NCBI GenBank assembly: GCA_046094385.1
Contig: JBJTHJ010000130.1
Span: forward strand, 1-31,384
Direction of reading: 5' to 3'
Source: ZLKRG08 sp046094385
Lineage (GTDB): Bacteria; Actinomycetota; Actinomycetes; Nanopelagicales; Nanopelagicaceae
DNA: 31,384 bases
Both the position numbers and the translations under genes were made by a program. Below the pieces are notes generated by a model. The model was not told the DNA's origin. It did no database searches and saw only the letters and a program-made list of their open reading frames with translations. Of the stretch, positions 1 through 6,804 are shown piece by piece. Numbering within the stretch: position 1 is the stretch's first letter; every line of letters begins with the position of its first letter.

Positions 1-2
1 AG

Positions 3-89
3 AGCCATTCGGAGTTTTGGAATTCTGTTGGAGTTGAAGTTATGCCTGAAACTAAGGTGGTTACGGTTTATTTTGATTTAGAGAAATAG
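3..89 (+). CDS. C-terminal end of an unidentified protein (partial)
   Basis: An open frame enters from the left edge and ends at TAG (87-89), giving the 28 C-terminal residues of a protein whose start is outside the window. The visible tail is mixed acidic and hydrophobic and ends VVTVYFDLEK, which looks like a beta strand. I do not recognise a family. A frame this short stays open by chance about a quarter of the time, so support is only protein-like composition and position just before the tRNA cluster. It would converge with the minus-strand tRNA genes, 3 nt from the tRNA-Val 3' end. Confidence 0.4.
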   Translation, partial: SHSEFWNSVGVEVMPETKVVTVYFDLEK

Positions 90-91
90 AG

Positions 92-163
92 TGGACGATA
101 CTGGGATCGAACCAGTGACCCCTTCCATGTCAAGGAAGTGCTCTACCGCTGAGCCAATCGTCC
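92..163 (-). tRNA. tRNA-Val (anticodon GAC)
   Basis: On the minus strand the sequence folds as a cloverleaf: acceptor stem GGACGAT/ATCGTCC, anticodon stem CTTCC/GGAAG with loop TTGACAT, and a T-arm containing TTCGATC. The anticodon GAC reads valine GUC and GUU. The discriminator base is A. The 3' CCA is not encoded (A is followed by CT). It is last in the Gly-Cys-Val cluster. Confidence 0.96.
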
Positions 164-195
164 GGGTCGGGGCAGACGTTAATCTACCGCTTTCG

Positions 196-266
196 AGGTG
201 GAAACGGGATTTGAACCCGTGTAGAGGGATTTGCAGTCCCTTGCCTCGCCTCTCGGCCATTCCACC
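196..266 (-). tRNA. tRNA-Cys (anticodon GCA)
   Basis: Minus-strand cloverleaf with acceptor stem GGTGGAA/TTCCACC, anticodon stem AGGGA/TCCCT with loop CTGCAAA, and T-loop TTCAAAT. The anticodon GCA reads cysteine UGC and UGU. The discriminator is U, the identity base expected for tRNA-Cys. The CCA end is not encoded. Confidence 0.96.
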
Positions 267-312
267 AATTTTTAAAACTTTTACTTGAAACTTTATTTAT
301 CCGATAAATGAA

Positions 313-388
313 TGGAGCGGACGACGGGGTTCGAACCCGCGACCTGAACCTTGGCAAGGTTCCGCGCTACCAACTGCGCTACGTCCGC
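313..388 (-). tRNA. tRNA-Gly (anticodon GCC)
   Basis: Minus-strand cloverleaf with acceptor stem GCGGACG/CGTCCGC, anticodon stem GAACC/GGTTC with loop TTGCCAA, and T-loop TTCGAAC. The anticodon GCC reads glycine GGC and GGU. The discriminator is U (position 316). Unlike its two neighbours, this gene encodes the CCA end (313-315). It is first in the cluster, and the promoter lies in the gap before pabB. Confidence 0.96.
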
Positions 389-403
389 AAACTTGCAGGG
401 CAA

Positions 404-433
404 AATCTATCGTAAGGGCCAAGCCATAGGCAA
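404..433 (-). promoter_or_regulatory. Probable promoter of the tRNA-Gly-Cys-Val operon
   Basis: Minus-strand -35 TTGCCT (433-428), an 18-nt spacer and -10 TAGATT (409-404) predict transcription from about 397, some 9 nt before tRNA-Gly. It lies back to back with the pabB promoter. Confidence 0.5.
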
Positions 434-461
434 AAGCATCGGAAAGCTGCTAATTAAGCGA

Positions 462-467
462 TAAATT
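462..467 (+). promoter_or_regulatory. -10 box of a probable leaderless pabB promoter
   Basis: TAAATT ends 7 nt before ATG 475, so transcription should start at or next to the start codon. No Shine-Dalgarno sequence precedes either possible start. An in-frame TAA at 451-453 rules out starts farther upstream. No good -35 is visible. Confidence 0.45.
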
Positions 468-474
468 GTCCAGC

Positions 475-1503
475 ATGAACAGGCGCTCTGAACCTTACTT
501 TTGGATGGGTGGAATGCTTGCAACAGAGTTGATAGAGATAACAGATGATCCTGCCAAGATTGATTCTGGTTTCTGGGCGGTAACTTCGACATTTGATGGG
601 CAGCTAACAGCTGCCAAGTTCAGGAAAATTGAGCAGCGCGATTGGCAGATGGATTATCAACCGCTTTCAACTAATTCTTGGGTTTCATCACACGATGAGA
701 CAAGTTATTGCAAATTAGTCAATGACTTTCGAGAGGAGATTGCAGCTGGGAATATCTATCAAGTCAATGCTTGTCGCATCTTAAGTAATCAAACGGGAGA
801 GTCAATCGAAGGTTTGATGGCAGGAATTTTACAGAGCAATCCCGCTAAATTTGCTGGGTATCTCAAGCTACCAAATCTAGAGATAGTTTCAGCATCTCCC
901 GAGACTTTTCTATCGCGTAGGGGCAATTTGATAGCGAGCGCTCCAATTAAAGGAACCAGGCCAAAGGGGATAACTGGAAGATTCCCGGAAAAGGACGAAT
1001 CCGAGAACATCATGATCGTGGATTTGATGCGCAATGATTTGGGACAAGTGGCAATCAAGGATTCGATCAAAGTTACTAAGTTGCTAGAGACCATGGAGCT
1101 ACCAGGTCTGACCCATCTAGTCAGCGAGATTCAAGGTCAATTACCTGCTGATATCTCTTGGCAACAGATTCTCAAAGCTACTTTGCCGCCTGGTTCAGTA
1201 AGTGGTGCGCCTAAGAGTTCTGCGATCAAATTGATCAAGAAATATGAGGAGATTGATCGGGGGCCTTACTGCGGCGCATTCGGTTGGATTCACGGAAGCG
1301 ATGCCGATTTAGCGGTTGCAATCAGAACTTTTTGGAGTGATGGCGTTACCGTAAAGTTTGGAACGGGCGCTGGAATTACTTGGGCCAGCGTCGCGGAGGC
1401 TGAATGGCAAGAGACAGAGTTGAAGGCAGAGCGATTGATATCAATCGCATCCGGAACTCTGCCCGTTAATCTAAACGGTAATTTAGAAAGACATTCGAAT
1501 TGA
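475..1503 (+). CDS. pabB: Aminodeoxychorismate synthase component I (PabB)
   Basis: Chorismate-binding enzyme of about 342 residues that converts chorismate and ammonia to 4-amino-4-deoxychorismate for folate synthesis. Family motifs in order: AAGNIYQVN, SASPETFL, PIKGTRPKG, VDLMRNDLG, GSVSGAPK, YCGAFGW and EWQETELKA near the end. The Lys in PIKGT (949-951) is the residue that marks aminodeoxychorismate synthases; anthranilate synthases have Ala there. The protein is about 100 residues shorter than E. coli PabB at the N-terminus, and the in-frame stop at 451 shows this is real for this frame. Start choice: ATG 475, correctly spaced behind a -10 box, rather than TTG 466. The glutaminase partner PabA is not in the window. 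The stop overlaps the pabC start (TTGA). Confidence 0.92.
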   Translation: MNRRSEPYFWMGGMLATELIEITDDPAKIDSGFWAVTSTFDGQLTAAKFRKIEQRDWQMDYQPLSTNSWVSSHDETSYCKLVNDFREEIAAGNIYQVNACRILSNQTGESIEGLMAGILQSNPAKFAGYLKLPNLEIVSASPETFLSRRGNLIASAPIKGTRPKGITGRFPEKDESENIMIVDLMRNDLGQVAIKDSIKVTKLLETMELPGLTHLVSEIQGQLPADISWQQILKATLPPGSVSGAPKSSAIKLIKKYEEIDRGPYCGAFGWIHGSDADLAVAIRTFWSDGVTVKFGTGAGITWASVAEAEWQETELKAERLISIASGTLPVNLNGNLERHSN

Positions 1504-2213
1504 ACTCTCAGAAAGATCTCTGGCCAGAAGGTAGCGGCCTCTTTGAAACCATCAGAGTAGAAGATGGCAAAATTTTCGCACTTCACCGACACCATTGCCG
1601 CGCTAAAGAGAGTGCCGATCGATTGGGAATCTCAATCCCAGATGAAGCTGCAGTAACCCTTGCTAGTTATCAAGAGCTTTCGAAATATTCGTTTCCACTT
1701 GGTCGTCTGCGTTGGCACTTTGATATGCGTGGTGAATTCTCGCTCTCTTACACCGAATTTGTTGATCCAACTGGACCAGCACGACTGACAATCCATGATC
1801 AAAGATCTGATGATTACACGATACGCGTTAAAAGTTATCCCTATCAAAATCTAGAATGGTTGGCGAAAGCCAAATCTGCGGGGTTTGACGATGCCATCAT
1901 TCTCACCCAAGATGGCCAAGTTGCAGAGACTGCAGTAGCAACTTTGCTCTTAAAGCTGAAGGCAGAGTGGATCACACCGCCGCTTTCTAGCGGGATTCTA
2001 AATGGAGTAGTACGAGCATTGGTCTTAGAAGCAGGACTTGCCAAAGTTCGCAGAGTGGATGAAGTCGAGATCAAAGAAATCGAATCAGCTCTACTGTTGA
2101 CTTCACTTAGAAACTCTCAAACCGTAGGTGAGATTGCTGGTAGAAAATTGGCTATCGATGCGGAGATGAACGCACAAATTCATCAGTTAATGAATAAATA
2201 TAAAGGACAGTAA
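1500..2213 (+). CDS. pabC: Aminodeoxychorismate lyase (PabC), class IV PLP enzyme
   Basis: Probable 4-amino-4-deoxychorismate lyase that releases p-aminobenzoate and pyruvate, the step after PabB. The 237-residue protein has the fold-type IV pattern: GSGLFETIRV near the N-terminus, LHRHHCRAKESADRLG, GFDDAIIL followed by QVAET, and PPLSSGILNGVVR, which resembles the PLP phosphate-binding segment. The Schiff-base lysine is probably Lys111, although spacing to the next motif is one residue shorter than I expect. Translation starts at TTG 1500 and overlaps the pabB stop by 4 bp, which indicates translational coupling. A D-amino-acid or branched-chain aminotransferase is possible from the fold, but the pabB partner argues for PabC. 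Confidence 0.85.
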   Translation: MNSQKDLWPEGSGLFETIRVEDGKIFALHRHHCRAKESADRLGISIPDEAAVTLASYQELSKYSFPLGRLRWHFDMRGEFSLSYTEFVDPTGPARLTIHDQRSDDYTIRVKSYPYQNLEWLAKAKSAGFDDAIILTQDGQVAETAVATLLLKLKAEWITPPLSSGILNGVVRALVLEAGLAKVRRVDEVEIKEIESALLLTSLRNSQTVGEIAGRKLAIDAEMNAQIHQLMNKYKGQ

Positions 2214-2228
2214 TCTCCTAACGATTGG

Positions 2229-2234
2229 TAGACT
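2229..2234 (+). promoter_or_regulatory. -10 box of a probable leaderless thrS promoter
   Basis: TAGACT ends 7 nt before ATG 2242 in the 28-nt gap after pabC. There is no purine-rich ribosome site in the gap and no room for a T-box leader. Confidence 0.55.
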
Positions 2235-2241
2235 TTGGCGC

Positions 2242-4230
2242 ATGTCTGAAATCTCCGTCAAAGTGGATGGCCAAGCGCGCAATATCGCTGCGGATCAAAA
2301 GCCCACCCATATCTTTGCTGACCAAAAGGAGATCGTTGTTTGTAGGGTCAACGGAGAGCTTCGTGACCTTTGGACAGATTTAACTGATGGCGATCAGGTA
2401 GAAGGCATCAGTATTTCCTCTACAGATGGCTTGAATGTACTTCGCCATTCAACAGCACACGTTATGGCGCAAGCGGTGCAGCAAGTATTCCCACAGACTC
2501 GACTTGGCATTGGGCCACCAATCAAAGATGGTTTCTATTACGACTTTGATCCTGAACGACCATTTACCCCAGATGATCTAGAGAAGCTAGAGAGCGCGAT
2601 GCGCAAGATCATCAAAGATGGGCAACGCTTCAAGCGGAGAGTTACGACAGAAAACGATGCGCTTAAAGAGCTAGCCCAAGAGCCATATAAATGTGAATTG
2701 ATTGGTTTAAAGAGCGATCAGAATGATGAATCTTCAGTGGAAGTCGGTGGTACTGAATTAACCATCTATGACAATTTAGGTAGAGATGGGAAACCCGTTT
2801 GGTCTGACCTCTGTCGAGGCCCTCATCTACCTTCTACGAAACATATTCCGGCATTTAAATTGATGCGTACCGCAGCAGCATATTGGCGTGGCTCAGAGAA
2901 GAATCCAATGTTGCAAAGAATTTACGGCACTGCCTGGCCGTCAAATGAAGAGTTGCAAGCGTATCTGGATCTATTGGCAGAGGCCGAGAAGCGAGATCAT
3001 CGACGTCTAGGTAGCGAACTTGACCTCTTCTCGTTTCCAGATGAGATTGGTTCTGGTTTAGCAGTCTTCCATCCAAAAGGTGGCGTCGTTCGTATGGCGA
3101 TGGAGGATTATTCAAGAAAGCGCCATATCGAAGAGGGATATCAATTTGTCTATTCGCCGCACCTGACAAAGTCCACACTTTTTGAGGTTTCGGGCCATTT
3201 GGATTGGTACTCCGAAGGTATGTACCCACCGATGATTATGGATGAAGAGCTACATGCAGATGGAACTCTAAAAAAACCTGGCCAGAAGTACTACATGAAG
3301 CCGATGAATTGCCCGATGCATATTCTGATCTACAAATCTCGGGGTCGTTCTTATCGAGAATTACCGCTTCGAGCTTTCGAATTTGGCACGGTCTATCGTT
3401 ACGAGAAATCTGGCGTTGTGCATGGCTTAACTCGTGCGCGTGGCTTTACCCAAGATGATGCCCATATCTTCTGCACCAAGGAGCAAATGGCCACAGAGCT
3501 GGATTCATTGCTAACTTTCGTACTTAATCTCTTACGTGATTATGGACTGCAAGATTTCTATCTAGAACTCTCCACGAAGAATCCTGAGAAATATGTGGGA
3601 GCAGATAGCGATTGGGATGCCGCCACTGAAACCCTTCGAAAGGCTGCAGAGGCACAGAATCTGGAATTGATTCTAGACCCAGGAGGCGCTGCCTTTTATG
3701 GGCCGAAGATTTCAGTACAGGCAAAAGATGCCATTGGTAGAACTTGGCAGATGTCGACGATTCAAGTTGATTTTCAATTACCTCAAAGATTTGAGATGGA
3801 GTATCAAGCAAGCGATGGTTCACGCCAAAGACCAGTGATGATTCACAGAGCGCTCTTTGGTTCCATCGAGAGATTCTTTGGAGTATTAACCGAGCACTAT
3901 GCTGGAGCTTTTCCACCTTGGCTCGCACCGGTACAGGTCATGGCGATTCCAGTTGCTGACGCTTTCGCGCCGTACCTTCAAGAGATTGTGGCTCAGATGC
4001 GATCTGCCGGCATCCGTGCTGAAATTGATCTATCTGATGATCGCATGCAGAAAAAAGTACGTAATGCTCAGATCGAAAAGATCCCTTTCATGTTGATCGC
4101 AGGCGAAGAGGATCAAAAGAACCGAGCGGTCTCATTTCGATTCCGCGACGGTAGTCAAAAGAATGGCGTTTCAATCTCTGAAGCGATAGATGAGATTCTC
4201 CAAACCATCAAAGAGCGTAGACAGGTTTAA
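2242..4230 (+). CDS. thrS: Threonyl-tRNA synthetase
   Basis: Full-length class II synthetase (662 residues) that charges tRNA-Thr. Domains in order: TGS domain (about 1-62); editing domain with HxxxH at His69/His73 and CRGPH at 191-195; catalytic core with zinc-ligand Cys357 in NCPMH, motif 2 around RAFEFGTVYRYE, ligand His408 in DDAHIF, and motif 3 around IHRALFGSIERF; then a C-terminal anticodon-binding domain from about 560. All editing and catalytic residues I can check are present. The start is ATG 2242, 7 nt behind a -10 box. The stop overlaps the HIT gene by one base (TAATG). The thrS-HIT-pgsA-patA-pimA order matches Mycobacterium tuberculosis Rv2614c-Rv2610c. Confidence 0.98.
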   Translation: MSEISVKVDGQARNIAADQKPTHIFADQKEIVVCRVNGELRDLWTDLTDGDQVEGISISSTDGLNVLRHSTAHVMAQAVQQVFPQTRLGIGPPIKDGFYYDFDPERPFTPDDLEKLESAMRKIIKDGQRFKRRVTTENDALKELAQEPYKCELIGLKSDQNDESSVEVGGTELTIYDNLGRDGKPVWSDLCRGPHLPSTKHIPAFKLMRTAAAYWRGSEKNPMLQRIYGTAWPSNEELQAYLDLLAEAEKRDHRRLGSELDLFSFPDEIGSGLAVFHPKGGVVRMAMEDYSRKRHIEEGYQFVYSPHLTKSTLFEVSGHLDWYSEGMYPPMIMDEELHADGTLKKPGQKYYMKPMNCPMHILIYKSRGRSYRELPLRAFEFGTVYRYEKSGVVHGLTRARGFTQDDAHIFCTKEQMATELDSLLTFVLNLLRDYGLQDFYLELSTKNPEKYVGADSDWDAATETLRKAAEAQNLELILDPGGAAFYGPKISVQAKDAIGRTWQMSTIQVDFQLPQRFEMEYQASDGSRQRPVMIHRALFGSIERFFGVLTEHYAGAFPPWLAPVQVMAIPVADAFAPYLQEIVAQMRSAGIRAEIDLSDDRMQKKVRNAQIEKIPFMLIAGEEDQKNRAVSFRFRDGSQKNGVSISEAIDEILQTIKERRQV

Positions 4231-4793
4231 TGAACACCTCAGATTCTCAATCAGTAGACTCTACAGACAATCCATTAACAGGCGGCGCTGGAATGCCAGA
4301 TGCTTGGCAGAGGTTATGGGCGCCCCATCGCTTGAGCTATATCCGCGGAGAAAATCGCCCACTTCCCGAGAACGAAACGGAATGTCCGTTCTGCAAAATT
4401 CCAACTTTAAGCGATGTTGATGGTCTGATTGTGCATCGAGGTCAAGAAGCTTACGTTGTCATGAACCTCTATCCATATAACCCAGGCCATCTATTGATCT
4501 GTGCCGTTAGACATGTTGCAGATCTAACTGATCTTACAGATTCTGAACGTAATGAAATTTCAACCCTTACCAGCCATGCCATGACCACATTACGCAAAGT
4601 TTCAGCACCTGCTGGTTTTAACTTAGGAATGAATCAAGGCGCTATCAGCGGTGCTGGCGTCGCTGCTCACATTCATCAACATGTAGTTCCAAGATGGTCT
4701 GGGGATGCAAACTTCATGCCGATTATCGGGCAAACTAAAGTTTTGCCGCAATTACTTAGCGAAACTCGGGAAGCTTTAGCTAAAGCTTGGTAG
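4230..4793 (+). CDS. HIT-family protein, probable Ap4A phosphorylase
   Basis: Histidine-triad nucleotide-binding protein of 187 residues. The catalytic HxHxH is His147-Ile-His149-Gln-His151 (AAHIHQHVVPRW). A CPFC pair (Cys52, Cys55) lies before the HIT domain, and NLYPYNPGHLL is the usual strand-loop. The position after thrS and the sequence around the triad match Rv2613c of M. tuberculosis, characterised as a diadenosine tetraphosphate phosphorylase. Ap4A is a by-product of aminoacyl-tRNA synthetases, so co-translation with thrS makes sense. Function is inferred from that orthology; other HIT proteins hydrolyse nucleoside phosphoramidates. The start overlaps the thrS stop by one base, and no separate promoter is seen. 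Confidence 0.88.
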   Translation: MNTSDSQSVDSTDNPLTGGAGMPDAWQRLWAPHRLSYIRGENRPLPENETECPFCKIPTLSDVDGLIVHRGQEAYVVMNLYPYNPGHLLICAVRHVADLTDLTDSERNEISTLTSHAMTTLRKVSAPAGFNLGMNQGAISGAGVAAHIHQHVVPRWSGDANFMPIIGQTKVLPQLLSETREALAKAW

Positions 4794-4796
4794 AGC

Positions 4797-4823
4797 TGGC
4801 GGCAATAACGCCACCTACTTTTT
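4797..4823 (+). terminator. Candidate intrinsic terminator after the HIT gene
   Basis: TGGCG (4797-4801), a 7-nt loop and CGCCA (4809-4813) form a short hairpin, followed by CCTAC and five Ts (4819-4823). It sits between convergent genes and would end the thrS unit. The stem is only 5 bp and the T-run is offset by 5 nt, so it may be weak. Confidence 0.4.
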
Positions 4824-5372
4824 GACTATAACTACGCCTAGATTAAATTCTGGGTCATTTAATAACACTGGAATCGCAGGAAAGAAGATGCCAGAGATGA
4901 AGCCATCATCTCCGGATGCTTCGAGTTGAGCTAAAAACTCTTCTCGAAATTCCTTTAAGAGTTCATGATGTTCCAAATCTGCTTCAATTACTTGACCGGT
5001 CCGGTAATTGTTTATCTTCATATCCTTCAAATTAATCAAAGCACATGGTGAACCGTCGTCATCGTGTAGAACTAAATATGGAGTTGCTACATCATCTAAT
5101 AGTCGTTTAGCTATGAGAACAGCATCATCAAAGTCCTGTAGCCCTTCATTGAACCCAGTGATGACCAAGATTCTTGGAATCAGAAATTCGTCAAAACCAT
5201 GCCATAGTTCAACTGTTCTTTGGTCGATGCCGTGACTTGCATTGATAACGAAAATCGCGGCACTTAGCGAGGTATCAACCTCGGTAGCTACTGGGGCGGA
5301 TAGAGCTTGTGAAAGTGAGCCAGTTGCTGCGCTTACGTGGCCATATAAACGCCACGATTTGCCACTTTCCAT
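4815..5372 (-). CDS. Degenerate, truncated EF-G-like GTPase-domain protein
   Basis: A 185-residue protein with no usable GTPase motifs that still resembles the G domain of EF-G, especially the actinobacterial EF-G2 paralogue. Residues 37-75 (AAIFVINASHGIDQRTVELW, then IPRILVIT) follow the EF-G pattern after switch II, but the NKxD position reads TGFN. Residues 98-146 match the G' insert: LHDDDG, LINLKDMKI, then a helix with EFREEFLAQLE. Near the N-terminus SGKS and AATGSLSQ recall the region after the P-loop, while switch I and DxPG seem deleted. Domains II-V are absent; a full EF-G has about 700 residues. The start is ATG 5372 because TAGGCT ends 7 nt before it; the longer frame from 5420 would run into pgsA. 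GTP binding and ribosome function are unlikely. The homology call is from memory and needs a profile search. Confidence 0.6.
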   Translation of the reverse strand: MESGKSWRLYGHVSAATGSLSQALSAPVATEVDTSLSAAIFVINASHGIDQRTVELWHGFDEFLIPRILVITGFNEGLQDFDDAVLIAKRLLDDVATPYLVLHDDDGSPCALINLKDMKINNYRTGQVIEADLEHHELLKEFREEFLAQLEASGDDGFISGIFFPAIPVLLNDPEFNLGVVIVKK

Positions 5373-5379
5373 GGCGTAA

Positions 5380-5389
5380 AGCCTACGAT
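5380..5389. promoter_or_regulatory. Bidirectional promoter with overlapping -10 boxes
   Basis: AGCCTACGAT carries -10 TACGAT on the plus strand (5384-5389), 6 nt before the pgsA ATG at 5396. It also carries -10 TAGGCT on the minus strand (5385-5380), 7 nt before the ATG at 5372. The two boxes share the self-complementary TA at 5384-5385. A plus-strand -35, TTGCCA (5359-5364), sits 19 nt upstream. Both transcripts would be leaderless. Confidence 0.55.
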
Positions 5390-5395
5390 GTGCCA

Positions 5396-5992
5396 ATGAT
5401 AAGTGCGTATTTAAAACCATCTGTGGTCAAAATAATTACGCCCCTTTGTCGAGTTCTACTGAAAATGGGTGTCACTGCGAACTCAATGACGATTGTCGGA
5501 ACTTCCATGGTAATAATTGGTTCGGTTACTTTGCTAGCACCGGGCAGATTATTGGCAGCTTTGATAGTGATAGGGCTTGCTCTGCTTACTGACCTGCTAG
5601 ATGGCACCATGGCGAGAATCTCAAAAGCCGGACCGAGTAAGTGGGGGAATTTTTTGGATTCCACTTTGGATCGGGTGGCAGATGCGGCGGTCTTGCTCTC
5701 GTTATCTTATTACCTATACACAGAGGAAGACTCACTCTTTCTAATTGCAATGATCACCTCGGCGGTCTCTTCATTAGTTCCGTATGCCAGAGCCAAAGCA
5801 GAGAGTTTAGGGATTGAATGTAAAGGCGGTTTTGCAGAACGCCCGGAGAGGCTTTTGATTTTAGGGGCATCTGGGGCGATCTATTTAGCAGGCATAGATC
5901 TGGCTTTGGATTTTGGGGTTTGGGCGCTACTGATAACCTCAACATTAACCGTGTTGCAACGGATGAAATTAGTCTGGAGCGCTACCAGGTGA
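5396..5992 (+). CDS. pgsA: Phosphatidylinositol phosphate synthase (CDP-alcohol phosphatidyltransferase)
   Basis: Integral membrane enzyme of 198 residues that transfers a phosphatidyl group from CDP-diacylglycerol to inositol 1-phosphate, the first step toward phosphatidylinositol in actinobacteria. The CDP-alcohol motif is complete: Asp66, Asp69-Gly70, Ala73-Arg74, Gly84, Asp88 and Asp92. Several hydrophobic segments surround it. The substrate is inferred from patA and pimA directly downstream, matching Rv2612c; the motif alone would also fit phosphatidylglycerophosphate synthase. The start is ATG 5396, where the protein begins MISAYLKPSV, like family N-termini. The frame is open upstream to 5309, but that overlaps the divergent gene and the promoter. 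The stop overlaps patA by 4 bp (GTGA). Confidence 0.92.
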   Translation: MISAYLKPSVVKIITPLCRVLLKMGVTANSMTIVGTSMVIIGSVTLLAPGRLLAALIVIGLALLTDLLDGTMARISKAGPSKWGNFLDSTLDRVADAAVLLSLSYYLYTEEDSLFLIAMITSAVSSLVPYARAKAESLGIECKGGFAERPERLLILGASGAIYLAGIDLALDFGVWALLITSTLTVLQRMKLVWSATR

Positions 5993-6804
5993 TTGCTTAC
6001 GCCTATCTTCTTGGTTGGCGAATTGTCAGATATCTTCCCGAAAGTCTGGCATACAGAGCCTTCTATGCAATCGGAGATTACATCTACCGAAAAAATGGCA
6101 AAGGCATTCAAAGATTACGTAGAAACATGGCGAAGGTTTCAAGCTTTCAAGGTAATGAATTAGAGCATCTAACCAAAGAGGCTATGCGTTCTTATATGAG
6201 ATATTGGTGCGAAACTTTTCGACTGACAGATTGGGACTTTCAAAAGATAGGCAGAAAGGTCGAACTTATGGATTCGCATTTGATGACCGATCCACTTGAT
6301 AGTGGAAAAGGAGTGGTGGTGGCCTTGCCGCATTCTGGCAATTGGGACCTTGCAGCTGCATACTTTTTGAATTTAGGTTATGAAGTTGTGACAGTTGCTG
6401 AGAGATTGAAGCCAGAGCGTCTTTTTCAAGCCTTCTTAAAATATCGTCAGAGCATTGGCCTGGAGATTCTCTCTACCGATATGCGCACGCTGCCAACGTT
6501 GATTGATCGTGCAAAGAGCGGCTTCATCATCGCTTTAGTGGCAGATCGAGATCTAAGTTCAAGTGGAGTGGCGGTAGATTTCTTTGACGATACCGCCAAA
6601 ATGCCAGCTGGGCCTTCGCTCATCGCCACCAAGGCGGATGTGGATCTAATTGGTGCCTACATCACTTATACGCCAACTGGAATAAAGATCGTCTTTGAAA
6701 AACTGGAAAAGAATGTACAAGCGACCGCGAATTTCTTTGAACGACAAATTGCTAACGATCCAGTGGATTGGCATATGTTGCAGAGGATCTGGGTAGATGC
6801 TTGA
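5989..6804 (+). CDS. patA: Phosphatidylinositol mannoside acyltransferase (LpxL/HtrB family)
   Basis: Membrane-associated acyltransferase of 271 residues, probably transferring a fatty acyl chain from acyl-CoA or acyl carrier protein to a mannose of phosphatidylinositol mannosides. The catalytic HxxxxD is His115-Ser-Gly-Asn-Trp-Asp120. VADRDLSSSGVAVDFF and MPAGPSLIA are further LpxL-family signatures. Gram-positive actinobacteria have no lipid A, so position between pgsA and pimA (as in Rv2611c) assigns the PIM substrate. Start: GTG 5989 overlapping the pgsA stop; the frame is open farther upstream inside pgsA, but those residues do not look conserved. The end overlaps pimA by 8 bp. Confidence 0.9.
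   Translation: MIAYAYLLGWRIVRYLPESLAYRAFYAIGDYIYRKNGKGIQRLRRNMAKVSSFQGNELEHLTKEAMRSYMRYWCETFRLTDWDFQKIGRKVELMDSHLMTDPLDSGKGVVVALPHSGNWDLAAAYFLNLGYEVVTVAERLKPERLFQAFLKYRQSIGLEILSTDMRTLPTLIDRAKSGFIIALVADRDLSSSGVAVDFFDDTAKMPAGPSLIATKADVDLIGAYITYTPTGIKIVFEKLEKNVQATANFFERQIANDPVDWHMLQRIWVDA

Noticed and set aside
2214..2241. T-box or other riboswitch before thrS
   Set aside because: The gap is 28 nt, with a -10 box next to the start codon. There is no room for a structured leader.
5309..5395. Upstream extension of pgsA to 5309
   Set aside because: It would overlap the divergent gene and the shared promoter. The first 29 residues look non-family, and ATG 5396 has the correctly spaced -10 box.
5920..5988. 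Upstream extension of patA inside pgsA
   Set aside because: GTG 5989 gives the usual 4-bp overlap with the pgsA stop, and the preceding residues look like pgsA read in another frame.
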